DNA of 64,000 nucleotides, from assembly GCF_011038975.1 (NCBI RefSeq), contig NZ_JAAKEC010000002.1:1-64000 (forward strand), given 5' to 3'. The DNA is from Adlercreutzia sp. ZJ176. Its GTDB lineage: Bacteria; Actinomycetota; Coriobacteriia; Coriobacteriales; Eggerthellaceae. Below the pieces are notes generated by a model. The model saw nothing but the letters and a program-made list of their open reading frames with translations. It was not told the origin of the DNA and did not search any database. A program made the position numbers and the translations under genes. Position 1 is the stretch's first letter, and each line of letters opens with the position of its first letter. Below are positions 48,340 through 57,057 of this stretch, one piece after another.

Positions 48340-48924
48340 GTGGAACCGAACATCAAAGAGGTGGCGAATCGCATTCGAGCGCTGCGCGAGGACATGGACC
48401 TGTCGATGAAGGAGATGGCCGACGCCACGGGGCGCTCGGTGGCCGAGTACGCCGCGCAGGAGTCGGGCGAGCACGACCTGTCCTTCACCTTCCTCTACAA
48501 GTGCGCCGAGAAGTTCGGCGTCGACGTGATCGAGATCCTCACCGGCGAGAACCCGCACCTGACGGGCTACTCGCTCACGCGCGCGCATGACGGGCTGTCC
48601 ATCAAGCGCCGCGCCGGCTTCGAGTACCTGCACAAGGCGCCGCACTTCCGCCACAAGCTCGCCGAGCCCTTCCTGGTCACGGCGCCCTACCTCGAGGAGG
48701 AGCAGGGCGTTCCCATCCACCTGTCGCGCCACGAGGGCCAGGAGATCGACTTCATCGTCTCGGGCAAGATGCGCTTCGCCTACGAGGACCACGTCGAGGA
48801 GCTCGAGGCGGGCGACGTGCTCATGTACGACTCCGGCCGCGGCCACGGCATGATCGCCACGGGCGGCGAGCCGTGCGTGTTTTTGGCCATCGTTCTCAAG
48901 CCTCACGAGGACAAGATTATCTAG
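48340..48924 (+). CDS. XRE-family HTH regulator with C-terminal cupin (2)
   Basis: The 194-residue protein has an N-terminal helix-turn-helix (IRALREDMDLSMKEMADATG, to about 65) and a cupin (HEGQEIDFIVSGKMRFAY, then AGDVLMYDSGRGHGM). It starts at GTG 48340 with GAAGGAGGAG upstream. It opens the ligase/oxidoreductase locus and probably senses a metabolite of that pathway; the next gene is an AMP-forming ligase 97 bp on. It resembles the regulator at 54355 most. Confidence 0.9.
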   Translation: MEPNIKEVANRIRALREDMDLSMKEMADATGRSVAEYAAQESGEHDLSFTFLYKCAEKFGVDVIEILTGENPHLTGYSLTRAHDGLSIKRRAGFEYLHKAPHFRHKLAEPFLVTAPYLEEEQGVPIHLSRHEGQEIDFIVSGKMRFAYEDHVEELEAGDVLMYDSGRGHGMIATGGEPCVFLAIVLKPHEDKII

Positions 48925-49021
48925 GCGCTGCGCCGACGCGCCAGCGCCTAACAAATGCCGTCTTGTTCGCTTCGCGCAGCGACGCACGTGCGCTGCGCTC
49001 TGATCGCTGAGGAATACCATT

Positions 49022-50806
49022 ATGAGAAACATCAACCTGCGCTACGTGAGCGAGTCCTACGACGAGAAGGGCCCGCTCACCTCCTTCGACGTGCACTACC
49101 CCGAGGACTTCAACTTCGGCTACGACGTGGTCGACGACATCGCCGTGGCCGACCCCGACCGCCGCGCCATGGTGTGGTGCAACCCCGAGGGCGAGGAGCA
49201 CGTCTTCACCTTCGCCGACATGAAGACGTGGTCGGACAAGACGGCGAACTACCTGGCGAGCCTCGGCATCGGGCGGGGCGACTACGTGATGGTCATCCTG
49301 CGCCGCCACTACCAGTTCTGGTTCGTGGCCACCGCGCTCGCCAAGCTCGGCGCCGTCATGGTGCCCGCCACGTTCATGCTCAAGGAGCACGACCTCACCT
49401 ACCGCGTGAACGGCGCCGACATCAAGGCCGTCATCTGCACGAACGCCGGCGGCATCGCGGACGTGGTGGACGCCGTGGCCGACGAGTGCCCAAGCCTCGT
49501 GACGCGCGTCCTGGTGAACTCGCCGGGCGCGGGCCTCACGCCGCGCGACGAGGCGGGCAACCTCGTGGCGGCGGAAGGCGAGCTTTTGGGAAGCGCCCTG
49601 TCGGGCGAGGAGGGCATCTGCGCCGCGCCGGTCGAGCGCGCGGGCTGGCTCGACTTCAACACCGGCGTGCGCGCGGCCTCGGCCGACTTCGCCCGCCGCG
49701 AGACGCGCGCGGCCGACCCCATGCTCATGTACTTCTCGAGCGGCACGTCGGGTAACCCCAAGATGGTGCTGCATGACAGCGGATACGCGATCGGGCACCT
49801 CATCACGGCGAAGCACTGGCACAACGTGCGCCCGGACGGCATCCACTTCACCATCGCCGACACGGGCTGGGGCAAGGCCGTGTGGGGCAAGTACTACGGC
49901 CAGTGGCTCATGGAGGCATGCGTGTTCACGTACGACTTCGACCGCTTCCATCCCGCCGAGATCCTCTCGCTCGTGAGCAAGTACCACATCACCACGCTGT
50001 GCTGCCCGCCGACCATGTACCGCCTCATGATGCAGGAGGACATCGACGCGTTCGACCTGAGCACGCTCGAGTACTCCACCACGGCGGGCGAGGCGCTGAA
50101 CCCCGATCTGTTCGACTTCTGGAAGGAGCACACGGGGCTCACCATCTTCGAGGGCTTCGGCCAGACCGAGACGCCGCTCACCATCGCGAACCTCACGAAC
50201 TCCACGCCGCGCGCCGGCTCGATGGGCAAGCCCGTGCCGCTGTACCGCGTGGCCATTCTGCGCGAGGACGGCACGGAGTGCAGCGTGGGCGAGACGGGCG
50301 AGATCTGCATCAACATCGACCCGCACCCGGCGGGCATCATGATGGAGTACTACCGCGACCCGGCCAAGACCGCCGCGGCGATGCACGACGACTGGTACCA
50401 CACCGGCGACACCGCGTGGGCCGACGAGGACGGCTACTACTGGTACGTGGGCCGCAACGACGACGTGATCAAGTCGAGCGGCTACCGCATCGGCCCCTTC
50501 GAGATCGAGAGCGTCATGCTCGAGCACGACGCCGTGCGCGAGTGCGCCGTCACGGGCGTGCCCGACGAGGTGCGCGGCAAGGCCGTGAAGGCCACCGTGG
50601 TCCTCGCCGAGGGGTTCACGCCGTCCGAGGCCCTCACGCGCGAGCTGCAGAAGTGGGTGAAGAACAAGACGGCGCCGTACAAGTACCCGCGCATCGTGGA
50701 GTACGTGGACGAGCTGCCGCGCACCGTCAACGGGAAGATCCGCCGCGTGGCCATCCGCGAGGCGGACGAGGCGGCGGGCAAGGCGACCCCCGAGGGGCTG
50801 GTGTAG
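49022..50806 (+). CDS. AMP-forming acyl-CoA synthetase, medium-chain/acetyl-CoA-synthetase-like (A)
   Basis: The 594-residue ANL enzyme has the phosphate loop YFSSGTSGNPKMVLHD, FEGFGQTETPLT, YHTGDTAWADEDGYYWYVGR and the catalytic Lys in RTVNGKIRRVAIRE. FGYDVVDDIA and IADTGWGKAVWGKYYGQW are typical of the medium-chain (ACSM) branch, which uses short, branched or aromatic acids. A one-base gap separates it from the P-loop gene, so both are one unit. With the ferredoxin oxidoreductase downstream, it may interconvert the acid and acyl-CoA of the same 2-oxo acid; the direction is not known. Confidence 0.9.
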   Translation: MRNINLRYVSESYDEKGPLTSFDVHYPEDFNFGYDVVDDIAVADPDRRAMVWCNPEGEEHVFTFADMKTWSDKTANYLASLGIGRGDYVMVILRRHYQFWFVATALAKLGAVMVPATFMLKEHDLTYRVNGADIKAVICTNAGGIADVVDAVADECPSLVTRVLVNSPGAGLTPRDEAGNLVAAEGELLGSALSGEEGICAAPVERAGWLDFNTGVRAASADFARRETRAADPMLMYFSSGTSGNPKMVLHDSGYAIGHLITAKHWHNVRPDGIHFTIADTGWGKAVWGKYYGQWLMEACVFTYDFDRFHPAEILSLVSKYHITTLCCPPTMYRLMMQEDIDAFDLSTLEYSTTAGEALNPDLFDFWKEHTGLTIFEGFGQTETPLTIANLTNSTPRAGSMGKPVPLYRVAILREDGTECSVGETGEICINIDPHPAGIMMEYYRDPAKTAAAMHDDWYHTGDTAWADEDGYYWYVGRNDDVIKSSGYRIGPFEIESVMLEHDAVRECAVTGVPDEVRGKAVKATVVLAEGFTPSEALTRELQKWVKNKTAPYKYPRIVEYVDELPRTVNGKIRRVAIREADEAAGKATPEGLV

Positions 50807-50807
50807 C

Positions 50808-51602
50808 ATGGGCGCCCGCCCCGCCGCCGACGACGCGCCCCGCCCCGCGGGCGAGACGTGTGCGGCTTGCGCCGACGGCGTGCCCTTCGCGCTCGCCCCG
50901 GTGAACGTGGTGGCGGGCCACTACGGCGTGGGCAAGACGAACCTCGCGATCAACCTGGCGATCGACGCCGCGCGGGCGGGGCATGACGTCACGCTCGTCG
51001 ACCTCGACGTAGTGAACCCGTACTTCCGCTCGACCGAGTACCGCGGCGTGCTCGAGGAGGCGGGCGTCGCCGTGGTGGCGCCCGTGTTCGCCGAGGCGGG
51101 GTCGAGCCTCGACGTGCCGTCCCTCACGGGCGCCGTCGTCCCCGCCGTCGAGCGCGCCTACGCCGCCGCGAATGTTGCGGAGGGCAAGAGCATCGTAATC
51201 ATCGACGCGGGCGGCGACGACGCGGGCGCCATGGCGCTCGGCCGCTTCGCGCGCCACGTGGCGGCCGGCCCCTACGCGCTGATCTACGTGGTGAACCGCT
51301 TCCGCAACCTGACGCAGGAGCCCGCAGAGGCCCTCGAGGTGCTCGCCGAGATCGAGCGGGCCGCGCACCTGCGCGCCACCGGCGTCGTGAGCAACGCGCA
51401 CCTCAAGTCTGACACCACCGGCGAGGTGGTGAGGCGCGGCGCGGCGTTCGCCCAAGCGGTCGCCGACGCCGCCGGGCTCCCGCTTCTGTGCGTTACGGCG
51501 CCAAAAACGCTCACTCAGCCAGAATCAGGCGAACTGTCATCGTTGCGGGGCGCCTTCAACCTGTATCCTGTTGAGCTGCGTGTGAAGACGCCCTGGGAAT
51601 GA
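50808..51602 (+). CDS. ParA/MinD-like P-loop protein of unknown role
   Basis: The 264-residue protein has a deviant Walker A site, VVAGHYGVGKTNLAINLAID, followed by VDLDVVNPYFRS and IIDAGGDDAGA, as in the SIMIBI class of ATPases. Two Cys (ETCAACADG) occur before the P-loop. It is wedged between an acyl-CoA ligase and the ferredoxin oxidoreductase genes, a setting in which it might load a cofactor or Fe-S cluster, but nothing in the sequence proves that. ATG 50808 has GAGGGG upstream. Confidence 0.75.
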   Translation: MGARPAADDAPRPAGETCAACADGVPFALAPVNVVAGHYGVGKTNLAINLAIDAARAGHDVTLVDLDVVNPYFRSTEYRGVLEEAGVAVVAPVFAEAGSSLDVPSLTGAVVPAVERAYAAANVAEGKSIVIIDAGGDDAGAMALGRFARHVAAGPYALIYVVNRFRNLTQEPAEALEVLAEIERAAHLRATGVVSNAHLKSDTTGEVVRRGAAFAQAVADAAGLPLLCVTAPKTLTQPESGELSSLRGAFNLYPVELRVKTPWE

Positions 51603-51624
51603 GGGGCGCAGCATAGGTTAACCT

Positions 51625-51660
51625 CGCAGGGGTCGGCGTTTCGGACGTTCGACCCCTGCG
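51625..51660 (+). terminator. Hairpin between the P-loop gene and the oxidoreductase operon
   Basis: CGCAGGGGTCG (51625-51635) and CGACCCCTGCG (51650-51660) form an 11-pair stem, followed by CTTTAGC. The T-run is poor, so it may attenuate or protect RNA ends rather than terminate fully. Confidence 0.5.
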
Positions 51661-51684
51661 CTTTAGCAAGAAGAGAGGTAGATC

Positions 51685-51891
51685 ATGGCACGAATCATCG
51701 TGGACGAGGGCTTCTGCAAGGGCTGCGGCCTGTGCGTTGACGCCTGCCCGGTCCACATCATCGAGCTTGACCCGGCGCGCATCACGCCGAAGGGCTATCA
51801 TCCGGCCCGCTGCACGGACGAGGCGGCGTGCACGGGCTGCACGTCGTGCGCGCTCATGTGCCCCGACGTGGCCATCACGGTGGAAAGGTAG
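51685..51891 (+). CDS. 2-oxoacid:ferredoxin oxidoreductase, ferredoxin-like (delta) subunit
   Basis: The 68-residue protein carries two [4Fe-4S] motifs, CKGCGLCVDACP and CTGCTSCALMCP, as in VorD/KorD subunits. It passes electrons from the TPP subunit to free ferredoxin. It is the first gene of the delta-alpha-beta-gamma operon and lies six bases before the alpha gene. Confidence 0.92.
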   Translation: MARIIVDEGFCKGCGLCVDACPVHIIELDPARITPKGYHPARCTDEAACTGCTSCALMCPDVAITVER

Positions 51892-51897
51892 GTTGAG

Positions 51898-52968
51898 GTG
51901 GCAGAGAAAGTTCTCATGAAGGGCAACGAGGCCCTCGCGGAAAGCGCCATGCGCGCGGGATGCCGCTTCTTCTTCGGCTATCCCATCACGCCGCAGACCG
52001 AGCTCGCGGCGTACATGTCCAAGCGCATGCCGAAGGTGGGGGGCACCTACCTGCAGGCTGAGAGCGAAGTGGCGGCCATCAACATGGTCTACGGCGCCGC
52101 GGCTGCCGGCGCGCGCGTGATGACGTCGTCCTCGAGCCCGGGCGTCTCGCTCAAGGGCGAGGGCGTGTCCTACATGGCAGGCGCCGACCTGCCGGGCGTC
52201 ATCATCAACATCCAGCGCGGCGGCCCGGGCCTCGGCGGCATCCAGCCCTCGCAGTCTGACTACTGGCAGGCCACCCGCGCGCTCGGCCACGGCGACTTCC
52301 ACATCCCGGTGTACGCGCCCTCGACCGTGCAGGAGATGGCCGACCTGGCCTACGGCGCCTTCGACGTGGCCGACAAGTACCGCACGCCCGTGATGATCCT
52401 CGGCGACGGCATGCTCGGCCAGATGATGGAGCCCGTGGTGCTGCCCGAGCCCGTCGACCCGGCGACGCTGCCCGAGAAGCCCTGGGCGACCACCGGGCAC
52501 GCGCACCAACGCCCGCACAACGTGATCAACTCGCTGTACCTCACCGCCGACGAGCTCGAGAAGCTCAACGTCGAGCGCTACGAGCGCTACGCGGTGATCG
52601 AGCGCGAGGAGCAGCGCGCGGAGACCTACCTGACCGAGGACGCCGACGTGGTGGTCGTCGCCTTCGGCGCGGCGAGCCGCGTGGCGCGCAGCGCCGTGAA
52701 CGCCGCCCGCGAGCGCGGCGTGAAGGCGGGGCTTTTGCGCCCCGTGACGCTGTGGCCGTTCCCCGTGGTCGCCCTCGAGGCGACGATCCCCACCGCCAAG
52801 GTCTACTTGAGCGTCGAGATGAACATGGGCCAGATGGTCGACGACGTGCGCCTGGCCGTCAACGGGCGGGCGCCGGTTGACTTCTACGGCCGCACGGGCG
52901 GCGTGATCCCCACGCCTGACGAGGTACTGGAGCGCATCTGCGCGCTGAGCGAGAAGGTCGGTGAGTGA
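51898..52968 (+). CDS. vorB: 2-oxoacid:ferredoxin oxidoreductase alpha subunit (VorB-like)
   Basis: The 356-residue subunit starts [20 protein letters not shown] and contains [37 protein letters not shown] and [18 protein letters not shown], the pattern of the branched-chain 2-oxoacid (3-methyl-2-oxobutanoate) enzyme alpha subunit. KorA of 2-oxoglutarate enzymes is similar, so the substrate is inferred. GTG 51898 is the start. Acyl-CoA, CO2 and reduced ferredoxin are the products. Confidence 0.88.
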   Translation: MAEKVLMKGNEALAESAMRAGCRFFFGYPITPQTELAAYMSKRMPKVGGTYLQAESEVAAINMVYGAAAAGARVMTSSSSPGVSLKGEGVSYMAGADLPGVIINIQRGGPGLGGIQPSQSDYWQATRALGHGDFHIPVYAPSTVQEMADLAYGAFDVADKYRTPVMILGDGMLGQMMEPVVLPEPVDPATLPEKPWATTGHAHQRPHNVINSLYLTADELEKLNVERYERYAVIEREEQRAETYLTEDADVVVVAFGAASRVARSAVNAARERGVKAGLLRPVTLWPFPVVALEATIPTAKVYLSVEMNMGQMVDDVRLAVNGRAPVDFYGRTGGVIPTPDEVLERICALSEKVGE

Positions 52969-52970
52969 GC

Positions 52971-53825
52971 ATGACCGAGGAAAAGAAGGAAGCGAAGGTC
53001 GTCTTCGAGCGCCCGCACGCGCTGCTTCCCGTGGTGACGAACTACTGCCCGGGCTGCGCGCACGGCATCGTGCAGCGCCTGGTGGCCGAGACCCTCGACG
53101 AGCTTGACGTCGAGGGGCGCACGGTCGGCATCGCGCCGGTGGGCTGCTCGGTCATGGCGTACGACTTCTACGGCTGCGACATGATCGAGGCCGCGCACGG
53201 GCGCGCCCCGGCGGTGGCCACCGCCGTGAAGCGCGTCCATCCCGGCAACGTGGTGTTCGCCTACCAGGGCGACGGCGACCTGGCCTCCATCGGCATGGCC
53301 GAGACGGTGCACGCGGCCACGCGCGGCGAGAACATCACCATCATCTTCATCAACAACGCCATCTACGGCATGACGGGCGGCCAGATGGCCCCCACGTCGC
53401 TGCCGAACCAGGTGACGCAGACCTCGCCGTACGGCCGCGACGTGGCCACGGCGGGCTACCCCGTGCGCGTGTGCGAGCTTCTGAGCTCGCTCGACGGCGT
53501 GGCGTACCTCGAGCGCGTGACGGTGGACACGCCGAAGAACGTGCGCAAGGCCAAGCGCGCGATCAAGAAGGCGTTCCAGACGCAGGTCGAGGGCCGCGGC
53601 TACTCGCTCGTCGAGGTGGTCTCCACCTGCCCCACGAACTGGGGCATGACGCCGCAGGACGCGTTTGGGTGGATGCGCGAGAACATGCTGCCGTACTACC
53701 CGCTCGGCGTCTACAAGGACGTGGTGGCCGACGGCTTCGCCAACGCCGCCGAGGCCGCTGCGGCTCGCAGCGCCGCATGTCCCATCGCACATCCCGAGGC
53801 GATGACGGAAGGAGGTGCGCGATGA
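52971..53825 (+). CDS. 2-oxoacid:ferredoxin oxidoreductase beta (TPP) subunit
   Basis: The 284-residue subunit binds thiamine pyrophosphate and a [4Fe-4S] cluster. NYCPGCAHGIVQRL gives the cluster Cys pair; YQGDGDLASIGMAETVHAA with INNAIYGMTGGQMAPTS is the TPP/Mg site. ATG 52971 follows GGTGAG; GTG 52965 is an alternative. The stop overlaps the gamma gene. Confidence 0.92.
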   Translation: MTEEKKEAKVVFERPHALLPVVTNYCPGCAHGIVQRLVAETLDELDVEGRTVGIAPVGCSVMAYDFYGCDMIEAAHGRAPAVATAVKRVHPGNVVFAYQGDGDLASIGMAETVHAATRGENITIIFINNAIYGMTGGQMAPTSLPNQVTQTSPYGRDVATAGYPVRVCELLSSLDGVAYLERVTVDTPKNVRKAKRAIKKAFQTQVEGRGYSLVEVVSTCPTNWGMTPQDAFGWMRENMLPYYPLGVYKDVVADGFANAAEAAAARSAACPIAHPEAMTEGGAR

Positions 53826-54358
53826 GTCGCGAGCTTCAGATCGTGCTCGCCGGGTTCGGCGGGCAGGGCGTGCTCTTCGCCGGCAAGGTGATGGCGTACG
53901 CGGGCCTCATCGAGAACCGCGAGCTGTCGTGGCTGCCCTCCTACGGCCCTGAGATGCGCGGCGGCACGGCGAACTGCTCGGTCACGCTGTCTGACGAGCC
54001 CATCGGCAGCCCGCTCGTGACCACGCCCGACGTGCTCGTCGCCATGAACCAGCCGTCGTTCGACAAGTTCATCGACGTGGTGCGCGAAGGCGGCGTGGTC
54101 ATCGCCGACACCGACATGGTGCCCGAGCTCAAGGAGCGCGAAGGCGTGAAGGTCGTGGGCGTCCCCGCCACCTCGCTCGCCGAGGAGGCCGGGCTCAAGG
54201 GCCTCGGCAACATCGTGCTGCTCGGCAAGCTCTGGGCCGAGACGCAGTTCTGCGAGCGCGCCACGGTCGATGCGGCCATCGAGAAGTGCGTCCCGCCGCG
54301 CAAGGCAGCGCTCATCGACAAGAACAAGCAGGCGATCAGCCTGGGAATCGAGGCATGA
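53822..54358 (+). CDS. 2-oxoacid:ferredoxin oxidoreductase gamma subunit
   Basis: The 178-residue subunit has the family pattern IVLAGFGGQGVLFAGKVMAY, SYGPEMRGGTANCSVTLS and the C-terminal KCVPPRKAALIDKNKQAI. GGAAGGAGGTG precedes ATG 53822, which overlaps the beta stop by four bases. Its own stop overlaps the start of the next HTH-cupin gene, so the regulator is part of the operon. Confidence 0.92.
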   Translation: MSRELQIVLAGFGGQGVLFAGKVMAYAGLIENRELSWLPSYGPEMRGGTANCSVTLSDEPIGSPLVTTPDVLVAMNQPSFDKFIDVVREGGVVIADTDMVPELKEREGVKVVGVPATSLAEEAGLKGLGNIVLLGKLWAETQFCERATVDAAIEKCVPPRKAALIDKNKQAISLGIEA

Positions 54359-54909
54359 GCATGGACGAGCTGAAGGAGATCGGCCTGCGCATCCAGGGTC
54401 TGCGCGAGGCGTGCGACATGACGCCCGAGGAGATGGCGCGCGAGCTGGACGTGAGCGTCGAGCAGTACCTGGGCTGGGAGGAGACGGGGGCTGACGTCCC
54501 CATCTCGGCCATCTACCACATGGCGCACGAGTTCGGCGTCGACCTCACCGAGATCCTCACGGGGACGGCGGCGAAGCTCGACACCTACCACGTGGTGCGC
54601 CGCGGGCAGGGCAAGGAAGTCGACCGCTACCCGGGCTACCACTACGACGACATGGCATGGCGCTACTCCAACAAGATCATGCAGCCGCTCGTGGTGGTGC
54701 TCGACCCCTCGGACGAGCCGGCGAAGCTCGTCTCCCACCAGGGGCAGGAGTTCAACTTCGTAATCGAGGGCTCCATCGTGGTGACCTTCGACGACAAGGA
54801 GATCGTGCTCAACGAGTGGGACAGCATCTACTTCAACCCCACGCACCCGCACGGCCAGCGCTGCCACGGCGACAAGACCGCGAAGTTCATCACGATCATC
54901 GCCGAGTAG
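54355..54909 (+). CDS. XRE-family HTH regulator with C-terminal cupin (3)
   Basis: The 184-residue protein has a helix-turn-helix (LRIQGLREACDMTPEEMARE, then YLGWEETG) and a cupin (SHQGQEFNFVIEGSIVVTF, then WDSIYFNPTHPHGQRCHG). ATG 54355 overlaps the gamma-subunit stop; ATG 54361 is an alternative. Being the last gene of the oxidoreductase operon, it is well placed for feedback control by a CoA-pathway metabolite, and the next gene is another AMP-forming ligase. Confidence 0.9.
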   Translation: MSMDELKEIGLRIQGLREACDMTPEEMARELDVSVEQYLGWEETGADVPISAIYHMAHEFGVDLTEILTGTAAKLDTYHVVRRGQGKEVDRYPGYHYDDMAWRYSNKIMQPLVVVLDPSDEPAKLVSHQGQEFNFVIEGSIVVTFDDKEIVLNEWDSIYFNPTHPHGQRCHGDKTAKFITIIAE

Positions 54910-54948
54910 CCGTCCGTCCGCGCCGTGAAAAGTAGCGCTGCGGGCGTG

Positions 54949-55038
54949 CAGCTGTGCTCACCAAGCGAGTTCCGCACGAGCCGAAATGCCCTGTGGGCAT
55001 TTCGCGCGAGCAGGACTGTCTGAGCGACTGAGCATTGC
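54949..55038. repeat. 90-bp direct repeat, copy 1
   Basis: This stretch from CAGCTGTGCTCACC to GACTGAGCATTGC is identical to 55103-55192. It contains a ten-pair hairpin, CGAAATGCCC/GGGCATTTCG, around TGT. It starts 39 bp after the HTH-cupin stop. Confidence 0.95.
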
Positions 55039-55102
55039 CGCACGTCCGCAGCGCGGAGGGATTAACGTGCTTCGGCACGAGAACAGGGAGCGCCGAAGCG
55101 CA

Positions 55103-55192
55103 CAGCTGTGCTCACCAAGCGAGTTCCGCACGAGCCGAAATGCCCTGTGGGCATTTCGCGCGAGCAGGACTGTCTGAGCGACTGAGCATTGC
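55103..55192. repeat. 90-bp direct repeat, copy 2
   Basis: An identical copy of 54949-55038, offset by 154 bp, with the same CGAAATGCCC/GGGCATTTCG hairpin. It ends 42 bp before the ligase start. The segment between copies (55039-55102) has no gene. Confidence 0.95.
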
Positions 55193-55234
55193 TGCGGGCT
55201 TCGACGCGGAGGGACCGGAGAAGCAAGGAACCCC

Positions 55235-56908
55235 ATGGACTACATCTTGAAGAAATACTGCCCCCGCATCGAGTTCGACTCGTACGAGGACTTCTACGCC
55301 AACTTCCGCATCAACGTGCCCGAGGTGTTCAACTTCGGCTATGACGTGGTGGACGAGTGGGCGCGCGTCGAGCCTGGCAAGCGCGCGCTTCTGTGGTGCG
55401 ACGACGCGGGGGAGGAGCGTACCTTCACCTTCACCGACATCTCCCGCCTGTCGAACAAGACGGCCAACGCCTTCCGCACGATGGGCATCGGCAAGGGCGA
55501 CGTCGTCATGTGCATCCTGCGCCGCCGCTGGGAGTACTGGGTGGTGGCCACGGCGCTGTGCAAGCTGGGCGCGACCATCATCCCGGCGTCGCTGCAGCTC
55601 ACCAAGAAGGACATCGTGTACCGCGCGAACAGCGCGAACGTGAAGATGATGGTGTGCGTGAACGACGACTACGTGTGCACCCAGACCGAGCTCGCGCTGT
55701 CTGACGCGCCGACCATCGCAAACCGCGTGGTCGTGGCGGGCGACCGCGCGGGGTGGACGAGCTTCGACGCGCTCATCGCCGACGAGCCCGACACCTTCGC
55801 CCGCCCCACCGGCGAAGCGGGCGTCACGAGCAAGGACATCATGCTCATCTACTTTACGAGCGGCACCACGGGCAACGCGAAGGCGGTGTGCCACAACTTC
55901 GCTCATCCGCTCGGGCACATCATCACGGCCAAGTACTGGCAGCAGGTGCGCGAGAACGAGCTGCACATGAGCGTGACCGACTCGGGCTGGGCCAAGTTCG
56001 GCTGGGGCAAGATCTACGGCCAGTGGATCGCAGGCGCCACGGTGTTCGTCTACGACATGATGAAGTTCGTGCCCACCAAGCTTCTGCAGAAGATCCAGGA
56101 CTACCGGCTGACCACGTTCTGCGCGCCGCCGACCATGTACCGCTTCATGCTGCAGGAGGACGTGGCGTCCTACGACCTGTCGAGCGTGCAGAACTTCGCC
56201 ACGGCGGGCGAGCCGCTGAACGCCGAGGTCACCATCCAGTGGGAGCGCCTCACGGGCAAGAAGATCCGCGAGGGCTTCGGCCAGACCGAGGGCCCGGTGC
56301 TCTTGGCCACCTTCCCCTGGGTTGAGCCGCGCCCCGGCTCCATGGGCAAGCCGTCGCCCCTGCTCAACATCAAGCTGCTCGACGACGACGGCGTCGAGGT
56401 GGAGGACGGCGAGGAGGGCGCCATCTGCGTCACGGGCCTGAAGGAGGCCTACCCGCCGGGCCTGTTCGTGGGCTACTACCGCGACGAGGAGCGCACGCGC
56501 GAGGCCGTGGGCGGGGAGTACTACAACCTGCACGACATGGCGTGGCGCGACTCCGACGGCTACTGCTTCTTCGTGGGGCGCAACGATGACGTCATCAAGT
56601 GCTCGGGCTACCGCATCGGGCCCTTCGAGGTGGAGAGTGCGCTCGTGGAGCACCCGGCCGTGGTGGAGTGCGCGGTGACGGCCGCGCCCGACCCCATCCG
56701 CGGCAAGGTGGTGAAGGCGACCGTCGTGCTTGCGCGCGGGTACGAGCCCTCCGACGAGCTGGTGCGTGAGCTGCAGAACCACGTGAAGAAGACGACGGCG
56801 CCGTACAAGTACCCGCGCATCGTCGAGTTCACTGACGAGCTGCCCAAGACCATCGGCGGCAAGATCAAGCGCAAGCTCATCCGCACGAACGACGGCGTGG
56901 TGGACTAG
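55235..56908 (+). CDS. AMP-forming acyl-CoA synthetase, medium-chain-like (B)
   Basis: The 557-residue ANL enzyme is a relative of the ligase at 49022 (shared FNFGYDVVD, KYPRIVE, GRNDDVIK and SGYRIGPFE). The phosphate loop is YFTSGTTGNAKAVCHN, then GFGQTEGPVL and the catalytic Lys in KTIGGKIKRKLIR. The usual Y-x-TGD motif reads YNLHDMAWRDSDGY, so Thr-Gly is replaced by Leu-His before the conserved Asp; this may affect substrate or speed. The long 5' spacer with duplicated hairpins suggests its own control. The substrate is unknown. Confidence 0.9.
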   Translation: MDYILKKYCPRIEFDSYEDFYANFRINVPEVFNFGYDVVDEWARVEPGKRALLWCDDAGEERTFTFTDISRLSNKTANAFRTMGIGKGDVVMCILRRRWEYWVVATALCKLGATIIPASLQLTKKDIVYRANSANVKMMVCVNDDYVCTQTELALSDAPTIANRVVVAGDRAGWTSFDALIADEPDTFARPTGEAGVTSKDIMLIYFTSGTTGNAKAVCHNFAHPLGHIITAKYWQQVRENELHMSVTDSGWAKFGWGKIYGQWIAGATVFVYDMMKFVPTKLLQKIQDYRLTTFCAPPTMYRFMLQEDVASYDLSSVQNFATAGEPLNAEVTIQWERLTGKKIREGFGQTEGPVLLATFPWVEPRPGSMGKPSPLLNIKLLDDDGVEVEDGEEGAICVTGLKEAYPPGLFVGYYRDEERTREAVGGEYYNLHDMAWRDSDGYCFFVGRNDDVIKCSGYRIGPFEVESALVEHPAVVECAVTAAPDPIRGKVVKATVVLARGYEPSDELVRELQNHVKKTTAPYKYPRIVEFTDELPKTIGGKIKRKLIRTNDGVVD

Positions 56909-56947
56909 CGCGCGTCGAAGCGCCTGACGGTATCTTCGAGGCATAGG

Positions 56948-57026
56948 CGGGGCGCTTGGCTCAGCGGGGATGCGAGATAGGACCCGGGACAGATTGCCGT
57001 TCCGGGTCTTTTGCTATACTGGGGCA
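56948..57026 (+). promoter_or_regulatory. Duplicated terminator-promoter element, copy 1
   Basis: GACCCGG and CCGGGTC form a hairpin followed by TTTTGC, and the T-run runs into an extended -10, TGCTATACT (57012-57020). TTGCCG (56994) is a possible -35. The 79-bp element recurs with three or four changes at 58053-58131. It both follows the ligase gene and precedes the DUF3990-like gene. Confidence 0.7.
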
Positions 57027-57057
57027 GAGGCGATGATTGCAGAGCGAGGTGAGATCG

